A stretch of DNA of 64,000 bases. Origin: Allantophomopsis cytisporea. Taxonomy: Eukaryota; Ascomycota; Leotiomycetes; Phacidiales; Phacidiaceae. The stretch covers positions 248,001-312,000 of the forward strand of contig CP103025.1 in NCBI GenBank assembly GCA_024752435.1. The letters run 5' to 3'. Made by a program: the position numbers and the translations under genes. The notes beneath the pieces are model-generated. The model was given only the letters and a program-made list of their open reading frames with translations, ran no database searches and was not told the DNA's origin. Shown piece by piece: positions 1 through 11,520 of this stretch (position 1 is its first letter; the number at the start of each line of letters is the position of its first letter).

Positions 1-1348
1 GATAATATACATACCCAGATAGAAATAGCCTAGATGCTAATTGTCAGTCTTTACAGTTAATCTAATAGAGAAAGTCTGTAATAATCCCCAAAATTGATCC
101 ATCGAAATACGATGAAAAGCCCTGTTTCTTCTTCCTAGTGGTTATTAGGTCTTTACCACACTAGTAGTCAGACAAGCAATATTAAAACCTACAAATTAAC
201 TACTAGCTACTTATCTGAACTTACAAATAGACCAATTGCATAGAAGTTAGCTAGACAGTACTATAATATACTGTCTAACATCAAACCGGCAAGGAAACAG
301 ACTAGCTATTCAATCGTCTTCAAGAGTTGAAAATTACAGATATTATTCTACTGGGTACTATTAACGGTAACAATACTACTTCTTATGATTAGTATTAGAA
401 TCCTAGAATCGTATCAATATATAATGTTACTAGATCTTTAATACAGTTATAACTAGGAACATTATACTCACGCGCATTCCTACTGCTAAAATTGCTATAG
501 GTAGTCTTACCAAGCCTCTTCTAACACCAACCTACTTAAAGTGTATTGATTAACGCAGACTTGTTATATAACTCAATGGCATGGATATGCCTCTACGAGG
601 TGTGTTGGAATACATATATATTAGTAAGTAAAGTTGGATTGTAGTAGTAGTATTAATACGGCTTTCACATTCAAAGTGCGTAGTTTCCTATTAGGAAGTA
701 TGCACTCCGCACTTGCACCTCATATATATATCATAACATAGCTCAAGGGCTTCCTCCCTGTGTGCGACAATAAACTATGAGTATAAAGGCACGATTTTCA
801 CTACACGCATTGATCAAACCCTACGTGTTGCGATAGCATATCACTTACCAATATCTACATATTCCCAATGTTCCTAGCAACTTTTGAACACTCTCACAGC
901 TCCTCCAATTCAATGCTCTGTTCCCTCCTTATTACTCATTAACCTCTGAAAGGTGCTCTCATACCAACTAGCAGTATCGAAACTATATACCGAAAGAACT
1001 GTGATTAGATTGGCCTTAGTGTGTATAGGAAGTCTTAAGTGCATATAGCATATCCGTCACGACCAATAAGTGTATCGTACTAAGAATTCATGTATAAGAC
1101 ACCCAAACCTTCATTAATTAAATGAGTATGTTTTCACGACATGTGGTTGGCTTTTAATCTATATTATGAGTTGTGTGTTATCTCACCTAATTTCTCGCCT
1201 TACCTTCCTCACCTAGCCTCACCCGCCTTACCCTGCCTACTCTATATCGATCACCCTCAATATCGTAAGGCACTCAATTTTGAGCATCATACTATGATTG
1301 TTGGGGTTTTCGGTTTCAAAAGGCGAGAGTATCATTACAGGATTACAA
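1..1348. other. AT-rich non-coding stretch
   Basis: No convincing gene is seen here. The stretch is AT-rich, the open frames are short and resemble no family I know, and stops occur in all frames. It contains one degenerate dispersed repeat copy (listed separately at 641-836). The AT bias and the transition-type differences between repeat copies suggest a decayed, possibly RIP-affected spacer; this is inference. Confidence 0.6.
641..836 (+). repeat. Dispersed repeat, copy A
   Basis: This segment aligns by eye with 45799-46030 and, in reverse, with about 32815-32935. Shared blocks in order are a short GTA run, CTTTCACATTCAAAGTG, a segment ending CACTCCGCACTTGCACC, and a TATAAAGG-containing block at 782-789. 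Most differences from copy B are C/T or G/A changes. No coding capacity is seen. It could be a solo LTR, a MITE, or the 3' part of a non-LTR element ending in a TAC-type simple repeat (read on the minus strand). Confidence 0.75.
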
Positions 1349-1407
1349 GGGTAAAATATAGTAGAGCGGACGGGATGCCCATTTCTCCTCTGCTTATAAT
1401 CATATGT
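1349..1407 (-). pseudogene. 5S rRNA 5'-half fragment
   Basis: Read on the minus strand, this segment matches the first ~60 nt of the intact 5S gene at 21888-22006. The block GGGCATCCCGTCCGCTCT is identical in both, and the 5' end ACATATGA corresponds to ACATACGA. Similarity stops after the first half, so the copy is truncated. Several differences are C-to-T changes. It is a 5S pseudogene or a 5S-derived retroelement head, not a functional rRNA. Confidence 0.75.
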
Positions 1408-1610
1408 ATAGAGTATATGATTTGTTAAACAGAAATCAATTTATGTATTGAGACTTTTCTCAATCTAGCTAACTTGGTAGGCTATTAATATCGGATGTAG
1501 TCATTGCACACGTGTGAGAAAAGTCTCTGACCTCCACTACAGCGTATGTTCCAGCAACTGTCTACGATAACGTTCTGTCTACACAAGCAGCCAATCCGTC
1601 AGATCAAAAA

Positions 1611-3532
1611 TTATGCCTCCACAGTCCTGAATCCCTTCCAGCCCGCCAATGCATCCCGAATCTCCTCCCTATATTTCCCTACACCAGCTCCGTAACTAAC
1701 CATTTCGAATGCCTTGCCTGGCACATTGCCCCCCATATAGGTGCTCTTTGTGGTTGGGAATAAACTTGCATCACCGAGCTCATTGATTCTCTTCTTCCAC
1801 TTCCGCTCAGCCTCCTTTGTAGCATCAATATACTTCAGACCCTGGCGAGAAATCATATTGATACAATCTCTGATCCAACGACCCTGAACCTCCACACTCG
1901 AAGGGCCATTAGAGAGCAGTGTTGGCCCGTGAGGGCCGTATAAGTGGAACAGGTTTGGATAGCCACTGATAGTTGTGCCAAGGTATGTGTTAGCTGCGGC
2001 CTTCCACTCATCTTGCAAGTAGGTTCCGTGGATAGATTTCAACCCCATTTGTGTTAAACCACCGGTGGTGATATCGAAGCCGGTTGCAAGGGCGATGACG
2101 TCTGCCTCGTGAATGTTACCGTCTGTAGTTTTGATGCCAGTTTCAGTGAACTCGAGAATCTCGTTCCCAGATTTGGCAGAGAGGTCTACAATAGTTACGT
2201 TGTCCTGGTCTAGTACTTCGTAGTAATTCTGTTCGAGGCAAGGCCTTTCTATTAAAGATTGTGTGAGTATATAAATTTCGAGAAACAGACTCGAGGTGAG
2301 AAAATGCTACTTACTGACGCCAAATGCGTGGGGTGGTTCAAGAGGACAAAGTAAATCACGCTTAATTGGATTCTTGATACGACGACGCTGCTTCTTAGCC
2401 CAGAAGTTATAGGCTTCCCTGTTGGCCTTCGCATCAAACAGGTAGTCTTTATATCCACCTAACCACATTCCGAAGCCCGCCTTTTGCCAGAGACCCTCGA
2501 AGTGAGCTTCTCGTTCTTCCGGCGTGTCGTCAAAGGTATTGCGTTCTTCCCACTCGTAAGTAAAACCTCCGAAGCAGCGTTCCCGCAAATTGAATATCTG
2601 AGGGTACGTGGGCATTAGGGCAACCTGTTCTTCCTTCGTCATATCTCGCTTTCCCATCGGAATAGCGAGATTAGGCGTTCTCATGAAGAGGCTCATATGT
2701 TCAACTTGTGGTCCCCACTCTTGGGAAATTTGGACGCCTGACGCTCCGGTACCAATGACGATGACTTTCTTCCCCTTGACATCTACATCCTCAGGTGGCC
2801 AGAATGAAGAGTGGTGCATAACACCCTTGAATTTCTCCAGTCCTTTATAATCCGGCACATATCTCTTTGCAGCAAAACCCGCAGCTACGATGAAGAACTT
2901 CGCCTTCGCTGTTCGGCCATCTACAGTCTTGATAGTCCACTTTCCACTTGCCTCGTTGAACTCTGCGGAATTCACAACCGTTTCAAACGCCGTGTCTTTG
3001 CTGAGATTACAAACTTTATCGACATGGTCAAAATATGCTTGTAACTCTCTCCAGTCAGGGTAGTTGGTTGAGAAAGTCCATGTTTTGTATACCTCGGGGA
3101 TATTGAGTTGATAAATTGGAACTTCGCTGTCAACTCTTGCACCTGGGTAACAGTTCCACCTCCTATTCACTTTGGTTAGCTCTGATTTTTACCATGCTGA
3201 AACTTAACAAAGCAAGATTCCATGTCTATAAAGTGTCAATCACTTACCATGTACCACCAAAGCTTGTGCCAGCATCATAACAGACAGTGCTATAACCTTG
3301 CTTACGCATCTCGTACAGCAGATAAGAGCCGCCAAATCCAGCACCAACAATGAGTACATCGACGTCTAAGTCATCAGAGTATGGTCCATCTGTCGCTCTT
3401 CGATTCGAGAATTCCGATCTACATGGTATGGACTTAGTAGATTAAATTTAACATGATGATTGAAGCATGAGCATACAATTCGGTCTTTAATGTGGAATCT
3501 GAAGTTCCGTTGGTTTCACTAATCTGCGTCAT
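1611..3532 (-). CDS. Baeyer-Villiger-type flavin monooxygenase
   Basis: This gene encodes a FAD/NADPH monooxygenase predicted to insert oxygen next to a ketone (steroid/cyclohexanone monooxygenase-like). The exons, from the start, are 3532-3477, 3418-3248, 3162-2315 and 2248-1611. Together they give 570 aa, with GTATGC, GTAAGT and GTAAGT donors and in-frame joins. Visible motifs are a Rossmann FAD site GAGFGG (about residues 44-49), GGTW then CYPGARVDSE around 73-89, the family fingerprint FKGVMHHSSFWP at about 187-198 (pattern FxGxxxHxxxWP), and the second nucleotide site IGTGASG near 212-218. The C-terminal ATGFD segment (in ALATGFDITTGG) is also present. No disruption is visible. The gene diverges from the zinc dehydrogenase starting at 5596, so the two may act on the same ketone/alcohol pair; that link is inference. 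The substrate cannot be read from the sequence. Confidence 0.9.
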
Positions 3533-5595
3533 GTTTGCTGAGAGAAAGCAGAGCTCTTACAATTCAATTTTGTGAACGATAAAAATATGATTTTCTTGAG
3601 CGGCGGAAGTTCCTGATTATTCTGAGCTTTTGATGAGCTTTTGTAGTCTGCAGGGTTTCATCTGTTGTACCGATATTGGTCTTGTTGCAACCTTCCTGCG
3701 CCTGTACGATGCAGCATGCTGTGCTACTCACAACTCTGCAGGCATACATGTTGAAGCATTATCAATACTGTTTCAATGATATCCAAAACCCCTCTTCGGT
3801 TCACCAATCCCACTTCTGTCCTTCCCCGCTCGCAACCTCCTACCCCGCAATAACTCCGCTGGTGATGGTCAACTCGGTAGTGAGATAGAGATTGACTGAG
3901 CATTTTGCGACAACGATGATAAAATAGAAAGATGCTTACTCGTTGCCGGATATACTGAAGCCTACAAGTTACTACATGTATTTAGGCTACGAAAGCTGAT
4001 AGGCTTCTGATAGGCTTAGCTTTCGATTGGCTGGATTCGTGAAAATTTGAAGAATACGTATCTGATAGATTACATGGGTTAACACTTGAAAGTAATAATT
4101 GAGAAGTGAGTACAGAGTCAATGTGAGCAGTCTCGACAGTGAACAGGAACTCAATATGAACGACGTTAGTGCTAGGTCCATCACTACTAATAGAAGTCAA
4201 GACTTTCAATCCACTCGTTTCGTATATCTCAATCCTACGTGGCCACCCTTTTGCCACAGTGACTCGTCTTTGGGTACAAGGTATGAAGTGGGAAGCCAAA
4301 AGTACATATGCACGCTGGTCTGTGCATTGACGTCGTATGTAGCAATTTTGCTGTTCTCATTTGTCGATGGAGCATCCTCCGCCCAAATTGTTTGAATACG
4401 TCAAATAGCTCCACTATAACAAGTAACAATCAAAACAAAGCCAAGTAGTATATGACAGATCAATTAAACTTTGGCAGATCATTTAGACTCTAGTCGATGG
4501 AGCCCTAGTCAGTGACCAAAATGCTTATCTTCAGCCGGCGCACATCCGGTGCAAAGACCAAGCCCCACAATACCTTGGTGGTTCATCCTTCAGATATTAC
4601 CGAAGTACCCCTCTTTCTACCTTGAGCGAGGCGCGTTCTTGCATCCTCCTTCAAGCCCCTCAGTCCCATATTAGTTGGAGCATGTACGCCTGCTAATTCG
4701 CTAGCCTACTAACCCAACATCTCCCAACCCCAGAAAGTCTACTATTTATGGACAGAGTCGTAACCGTGTTTACCGGTGATCAGATAGAAACGCTTATAAA
4801 TGTATATTTCGCGAAACACGGCCACACTCTCAACTGCGAGGAAGTAACATGAGATTAGCGGTACTACTACGGAATATCTATATTCCCTTGGCTGTAATTT
4901 TACCATCTATCCTGCCATTGTATATGTTATGTAAAACATGCGTCTAGCGTGGGTCTTATGCTCACTTCAAGCACAGACCAGCCCAAATGTAGATGCCGTT
5001 TGCAAAGTATAATGTTTACTGTAATTGATGTTATGACTTGATCATAACTTCATAACAAGAACCATTAAGATCCGAGAATAGAACTTAATTTCATTATAAC
5101 CATCAAACATCACCTCACAGAACTCATGTGATAGATGTGAGGAACTATTCTTAATTCTAAACTACTACATTTTCTCAGCACCTAATCATACTCAAACTCC
5201 TATACTACAGAGCATTGTAGAGCTCGCGTAACGTAAGAGGTACATAGAAGCGAAAGATAGTTGTGTAACAAGCTGACAGGGAAAGCCATATAACATAAAA
5301 GCGAAAGATAGCTGTGTAACAGAGTGACAGGGAAAGCGGCATAACGGAAGGTGAAGAGATGGCTTATCGGCTGAATCAAGAACAAATATGTATGTCAAGG
5401 CAGGGCAGAAATCGGCGTAGATCGGAGTTGAAGCAAACTGTATGCTTTTACCTTTCTTCACTTCTTCCCTCTTACTTACAACTTCTCTCGCGAATACTTA
5501 ACGTCTGTAACAACCGTTTCCGAATCGTTTTGAATTTAAAAGATTATCTCGTTTTTTTCTTTTCAATCACATCAGCTTCTATTTTCACTGCAACA
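3533..5595. other. Divergent intergenic region
   Basis: This is a 2-kb spacer between the divergent flavin monooxygenase and alcohol dehydrogenase genes, and presumably holds both promoters. The open frames inside it are short, overlap on both strands and resemble nothing I recognise. A two-unit 51-bp tandem repeat at 5248-5349 lies about 250 bp upstream of the dehydrogenase start. Confidence 0.55.
5248..5349. repeat. 51-bp tandem duplication
   Basis: Two units with a 51-nt period share GCGAAAGATAG, then TGTGTAACA, then TGACAGGGAAAGC. A shorter related piece (AAAGCGAAC, then TAGCTGACAGGGAAAG) is seen at 19862-19895. On the minus strand the period of 17 codons makes an open frame with repeated FPC...VTQLSFA, but no gene signals accompany it. 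Confidence 0.7.
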
Positions 5596-6817
5596 ATGAT
5601 GAAGGCACTCGTATATAACGGTGCTGGAAAGATCTCAATTGAAGAGCGACCAATACCACAAATTAAGAGCTCTAGCGACGCCATCATCAAACTCAGTCGC
5701 ACAACAATATGTGGAAGTGATCTACATATCATGCGTGGACACGTCCCATATGTTCCAGCAGGGCGGGTATTGGGTCATGAAGGAGTAGGCATCATTGACA
5801 GCGTTGGTTCAAATGTCACAGGCCTCAAGGCCGGAGATAAGGTCTTGATCTCATGCATCACCACCTGTAATTCTTGCTGTTTCTGTAACAGAGCAGAGTC
5901 TGGGATGTGCACTTCAACTGGAGGCTGGACGCTTGGAAATTTCAATGATGGAACTCAGGCCGAATATGTGAGAATTCCACACGCAGAACGCAGTTTGCAT
6001 CTTGTACCCGAGGGAATTGATGAGCGATCTTTGTTGTTGTTGAGTGACACTCTCGTAAGAAAACCCTATTCCTGTAACCCCCAATACACTTCAATTTCGT
6101 GCATTGATACTGATAACTGACACAGCCCACTGGATTCGAAGTTGGTGTGATTAAAGGCGGTGTCAAGCCTGGTAGCTCTGTTGCAATTATCGGTGCCGGC
6201 CCTGTTGGCCTTGCTGCCCTCCTGACAGCACAGCTTTACAGCCCCAGCTCTATTGTAGTGATTGACAAAAATCAAAAGCGTCTTGATGTCGCAAATGAGA
6301 TGGGTGCCACCTATACCATCAATCCGGACCACCCAAAATCTCTCAGAGAACTGACTACAGAATACCATGGCGAGGTTGATGGCTTTGACGTCGTTATAGA
6401 AGCTGTCGGGGTCCCTGCAACTTTCGAGGCTTGTCAGACTTTAGTAGCCAAGGGAGGCACGATTGCAAATGTCGGTGTTCACGGAGCGAAGGCAGACCTA
6501 CACCTGGAGAACTTGTGGGGGCGGGGTATTCGTGAGTTCGGGGTCACGGTAACGCTTCTGAGATGATATTGATGTGAATATAGGAATCACCATGGGATTT
6601 GTCGATACCAATACGATCCCAATGCTGATCAAGTTGCTTCAAGTTGAAAGGTTGAATATTGGGAGCATGATTACACATGGTTTGCTCTTCACTGGCGACT
6701 CATTCTGCTCTGGACTAACGCGGTCTAGACTACAAATTCAAGGATATCCTAAAGGCATGGGATGATTTTGGAAACGCCAACGAGACAGGCGCTATTAAGG
6801 TGAACATCGAGTTCTAA
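5596..6817 (+). CDS. Zinc-dependent alcohol dehydrogenase (MDR family)
   Basis: This gene encodes a medium-chain NAD(P)-dependent alcohol dehydrogenase. The exons are 5596-6054, 6126-6531, 6584-6679 and 6729-6817, giving 349 aa. All joins keep frame, with GT-AG introns of 49-71 nt. The catalytic zinc site shows C39 (TTICGSD) and H61-E62 (GHE). The structural zinc site shows C91, C94, C97 and C105 (C-x2-C-x2-C-x7-C). The cofactor fold shows GAGPVGLAA. The C-terminal part reads TMGFVDTNTIPML, as in fungal and bacterial relatives. The first of two adjacent ATGs is used as the start; the second would remove one residue. It diverges from the Baeyer-Villiger enzyme, suggesting a shared alcohol/ketone step. 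The substrate is unknown. Confidence 0.92.
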
Positions 6818-6948
6818 ACATGATTCTACAACAAAGTTTGGTTATCATATAGCAGTTATTATTTGAATCGCGGTTTTCTTGCAAATTATGCTCAACTATT
6901 TTGGTCGCTTGTGATTGTGTACTAATAAGGCTGAGAGTAAAAGTTTGC

Positions 6949-7230
6949 TCATAAAGGAGGTTTCGCAGAAACTCGAGATAATGTTTTAAGAATCTTCGGG
7001 ACTAGATAAAATTTGTGGGAGATGCTGTTGAATCTGCCTTTGTCTCCGCTTTTGAGGAACTCAGAGAATAAGAAGCACAGTGGACATTGCGCTGCGGATT
7101 CTTGAAGGGCATTATGTGTAGGTTGGTGATCAAGACAAACGCGCATAGAGTCTTGTTGAACGAAGTCGGGAGGAAAGTATGGGACAATAGTATTGACATC
7201 AATCGCGCTGCAGAATTTATAAAGAGACAT
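6949..7230 (-). pseudogene. HET-domain protein N-terminal fragment
   Basis: The 93-codon frame begins MSLYKFCSAIDVNTIVP and continues with a histidine-containing stretch and SAAQCPLCFLF. This pattern (Cys, then Ile-Asp, then H..AL..SA...C.LC..F) is typical of the region preceding the HET domain in fungal heterokaryon-incompatibility-like proteins. The frame stops about 130 bp from the end of the dehydrogenase and the HET domain proper is absent. It therefore looks like a truncated relic. The assignment rests on pattern recall and is moderate to weak. Confidence 0.4.
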
Positions 7231-8821
7231 GCTGAAGAGAGGCTGACACTATATGATGAGATTTATCAGTAGATAATTAATAAACTGCGGCCTAGTGATC
7301 CTCGAGCCCACAGCAGTGGTAGCATGATGAAGAAACATAGAGAATTACCTTAGATATTTAAAATAGCTAGCAATTAATAACAAGGTTGAGGTATGCCTAC
7401 CTGAAGGAAGTGTGGCTGGCATCATCTGAATGTTGCTTATACTGGCGGGTTTTCGATTAGTAAGACTACCTTTCAAATCATCATCCAAGAAGTTCTGCTC
7501 ATTTGCAAGAAATCCATAAAGATCATCAAAGTTATATCCCTAAGTAATACAATTATTGCGGAGCGCGTCTTCAACCAATAATAATATAGTATGATTGTGT
7601 TAAGATATGTAAAATAAGTATGATGAAAGTTAAATAAAACTGCAAAAAGAATACAGAGCTTTCAGTACTTGGACGTTTTTTAAGTGTGCTGCTCCTTACT
7701 ACACTTAGCACCAGAAAATCCACGAAGGTATTTATCTGAATCTCCCTTGGCCTTGATTGCGAGCTCGAGCTTGCAACCCTTCGATTGTGTGTATTACTCG
7801 CCCACTCCGGCAGCCAAAGGGTATTTGTATTAGATGTCTGGCCATTTTGACTTATATGGACGTTCTGACTGCTATGTGAGTGCAGAGATGTGAGTATGAG
7901 CAATAACCAGCTCTCACTTTCAAGTCTCTTACATTGAAAGACTTCCCGAATAGGCAATGGGTTTGGCTACAGTCTTCACTATTCATGTATATAAATGGCT
8001 GCAGAGTAGATCCTGCTTCCTTTCTTCAACCATGTCACATTTTTGTTGCAACCGTCAATTAGTACTACGTACCAGTTGTGTTGATAGGTCGTGATGGCTT
8101 GTACACAATGATCAGACCAGCTGCTGCTGAAGATTGCGAACGTGTTATTTGCATCGCAAGTGTTGTTGCCTGCATACAGACCATGCAGGGAGAGCTTTCT
8201 TGATGGATAGGGAGCTTTGCTGCTTGAAGTCAGGCAATGGGGAATAATGGCGACGTGTAGTTCTAGCACTTAGTTAAATTCTCTTGAAAATATTACTAAA
8301 CAGTTGACCGCCTTTGGCGTCCTAGCTCTGAGGCCGGTAGTTGGAAAACAGACGCGACGTTTCACTAGGAAGCTGGCCACAGCACAATGGTTAATGAAAC
8401 AGGGCTGTATGACATGTCGAGTGCTTGAACAGCGAGCACAAATTAATATGAATGGAACCCAAGGCTGAGATATGCAGGTACATTGATGATGATGATGATG
8501 ATGATTGCACGATGTTATTGTTAGTGTACATAACTGTCTAAATGTATAAACCATTCCGAGTATATGTCGTTCTAAGGTCACAACTGTATTTCGATATCAA
8601 GATTTCTCTCTATTTACCAAAAGATGAATGGTTATGCTTATCGGGATATGTAGCTAGAATCTCACGCATTTCTTCCAAATGTTGCAGGCACTTTTGACTT
8701 CATCAGTTTCACATAACTTCTTATTTAAGAAACTGTGACTGGACGTGCAAGCCAAAATTTATCGAACGATCTTGAGAGGTCGACCGTCACCGTGACTTGC
8801 TATAATTCCAAACTTAGATCT
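7231..8821. other. Intergenic, no firm gene
   Basis: Only short minus-strand frames are present. One, 8269-7979, lacks an ATG but could follow an acceptor (CTAAG) and encodes a cysteine- and Asn-glycosylation-rich stretch (NNTCDANNT, GCNKNVTW) that could be the last exon of a small secreted protein. No upstream signal-peptide exon could be found, so it is not called. A TGA/ATG microsatellite lies at 8484-8505. Confidence 0.4.
8484..8505. repeat. (TGA)n microsatellite
   Basis: About seven uninterrupted TGA units lie in non-coding sequence. Confidence 0.9.
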
Positions 8822-10844
8822 TCAAATTACATAACGGAAATTCTGGTTTTCCCTGTCTGTTAGGTCCAACTGATTGCTTTCCACGGTATGAATAACACGA
8901 TGTCCATCAGAATCTGTAGATTCAATAACGCCCAAATCTTGAATATCTTTTCCGGAAGCGAGAACAGCATCACGTCGGTTGTTCTCCTTTACGAGATAAT
9001 AGCGAATGTAGAGCACCAGGAGTGCTGGAAATACACTTGCATCGCCCAAAATCACTCCCTCAGGAACATAATAACGTGGCTAGAGCATATATCAGCTAGA
9101 TCTGATGGCACATTTCAAATTCCGTGACCAACCTTATATTTCGCTTGGAATAACTGTGGTGAGAGGATGTTCCCGAGACCGTAGCCAACGTGGTACAGTG
9201 CAATAACAGTTGTCTTCTTTGTGTGCCCAGGAGAGCAATTCGCTACCCATACCATGACCACCGCGTACGGAATCCCAGCAGGTGCTCGAATCCAGATTGC
9301 AGTCACGAGACCCCATTTGTCTGACCAAGGAAGAGCTAACTAACGTCAGTTTAGGATGGTAATTATGGACATTTCAAAAACTAACATATTAAAAGAATAC
9401 AAGAAATACATGCGGGAACATATGCTACCGAAGATATCCATGCTCTAGTATTCTGTGGGTGGTTAGCAAAACTAAGAATTCTATTTTACATGTTACGCAC
9501 CTTGGTGTAGGCTAGGAACCATGCAGCAGCCGCCAGTGAGAAAAATGCTGTAATTCCATTGACGCATCCCAACAATGTAGTCTCCAGAACACTGAACCGA
9601 ATGAGTTGATTATCAGCGAGTACTGATTGAATAAACCGTTTGCCATTTCTTGTGACCAAGCATGGAGAAAGAACATCCATGTCTTTGGGTCCTTGAGTGC
9701 TTCAATGAACCTATCGCGCTGTAAATGATCGAGCTTCTACCACGAAAAATATAGACTTACTGGTATCTCTTGAAATGCTTCTGCTCTATACCAGAGTCGT
9801 TATTCTTGATCCGAAGAATTGCTTGTGCTCTCTCCTTTGGCGTTAAGAAATGCGCATTCAAAGGACTGTCAGGAAAGGAGAAGAAAATGGCCAAGGCAAG
9901 TAATAAAGTCAACGTGCCTGTGATAACTGCAGTGTTATGTCAGTAAAGGGCTTGAGAGGTGGTTATTGGGATGAATAGGAACTGACCCATAGACCATCTC
10001 GATGACGCAAAGAATCAAGTTTTAATGAAGAGCACACCATAAGAGAATAGACCCGAGGTTATTGGACTGGAATTACCAATAGCCCACATACATGGCATCA
10101 AGACAGCTTGTTCGTCGTATGTGAAGAACATTGAAAGCATCAGTAGAGAAGATGGAACGATACAGGCTTCCACTACACCAAGAAGAAATCGGACAACAAA
10201 AATACCAGCGAAGTTCTCGCAAGCAATGTGTAGATAGATAAAACCAGACCTAATAGTGTAAACACAATATCATTCTAATATATAGTGAGCTCGCTTACCA
10301 TATAACTAAGTTCAAAGTTAACCACTTGGCAACGGGGAATCTGTGAAGGGCCCAGTTTTGAGGCCATTCAGCTGGAAGATACCCAAAATAAAAAATACTC
10401 TAAACATCATGGTCAGTCTTGAAAGACACTTCTTATGAATACGATTACGGACCGAGAGCCAATTGTATTGGTTGGAGCTGAGGTTCAAGTCCGCCAGTAT
10501 TCCAAGAATTGACGAACTTCCCAACTTGAATCAAAACCAATTAGTGGAAGAGCGCTGATACGGTTTTGGGCTCAACTTACAGTCTGCTTATCAACGTACA
10601 TAATATGATATCCAACGCAAATGAATGTTAAAATCCATCGGATACATTTGTTTCGAATCAATCTTGCCTCTTCGGGGGTGGGATCTTCGACCTGAAATTG
10701 GGAGGAGAGTTTATAGGACTCATCGGCAAACTGAGTTGGTACTTTTGGCACTTGAATTGCATCGTTGCTCTCGGTTATGTCCGGTTTTGGTACTTTTGTA
10801 TCTAATGATGTTGAATTCTTTGCTGCTTCGAAATTGGACGACAT
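8822..10844 (-). pseudogene. Broken Dal5-type MFS transporter
   Basis: This is a relic of an anion:cation symporter (allantoate/nicotinate/pantothenate permease family). The N-terminus (MSSNFEAAKN...) is at 10844, with exons 10844-10581, 10524-10453, 10399-10299 and one from 10249 onward. The family phrases DKQT, LGILADL, YFGYLPAEWP, FFTYDEQAVLMP, FPDSP, LPWSDKWGLV, AGIPYAVVMVW, GYGLGNILSPQ and LTDRENQNFRYVI appear in order. Two lesions break it. One is an in-frame TGA at 10017-10015, after SYGVLFIKT. The other is a one-base loss near 9600, between LIINSFG and SVLETTLLGC. No intron with proper splice sites removes either one without deleting conserved membrane sequence. The rest is almost intact, so the loss looks recent; sequencing error is the alternative. 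It diverges from the FAD monooxygenase at 11521, suggesting a former transport/degradation pair. Confidence 0.8.
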
Positions 10845-11520
10845 TGTGTTCAATTAAGAGCGAAGAGAAGACTAATCAGATATCACTCCTAGCTTCGTAT
10901 GAGAAGCCATCTATATGGGAAACCAACTCCTTGATGGTGGAAGAGATCGGCAGAGAAAAAGCAGCACGCAATAAATGTCGGTTCAACGCTATTGATACTT
11001 CGCTTTCTACAATTTTCATAACTTATTATACAGCAAGAAGATAAATATTTGTCAGGTATGCTAATCGCCATGAGTCAGTTTAGGGATTTCTGCAGGTTTC
11101 AGTGGGCCATCAAGAGGTTATCATATATTTGGTGGCTATTTCAGAAAGCTTGATGTATCGATTTGTGTTCATTTCGTAAGGTTCTGAGCTGTTTCTTGGG
11201 GCGAACTGATATCGCGTAATTTCGTTGCGTGCTCGACATCTCCATCTTCGTCATCTCTAATCCTAGGAACACTCATTGTGAAGGCTATCTATAGACCCAA
11301 AACCAATCGTGACCTCTCAGACGAAATATCACCCTCTTTCCCGCCCGGGATGATGCACTGCACGGTATAGAGTGGGGGTTATGATAGGAATAAAAAGTAC
11401 GGGAACTTAACCTTCGAGCAAATACAAAGGCAGTCACATCATCGCTCTGCAACAATCACTCCACGCATTCCTAACCTTGCTTCTAGAATCGCTCGCCAAT
11501 TTCAACCTGGATCTTTGAAA
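10845..11520. other. Divergent promoter region
   Basis: This is a 676-bp spacer between the broken transporter (minus) and the FAD monooxygenase (plus). No coding sequence is recognised. An AATAAAAAG motif near 11388 lies about 130 bp upstream of the monooxygenase ATG and may act as a TATA-like element; this is weak. Confidence 0.4.

Noticed and set aside
3676..4395. Short open frames on both strands in the divergent region
   Set aside because: Overlapping, no domain, no splice or start context; consistent with chance.
7571..7957. 128-codon minus-strand frame
   Set aside because: Low-complexity, no recognisable family, no promoter or intron support.
10017..10525. Idea that the transporter TGA lies in an intron
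   Set aside because: The only nearby GT-AG pair (about 40 nt) would delete conserved membrane sequence, and a second frameshift near 9600 remains.
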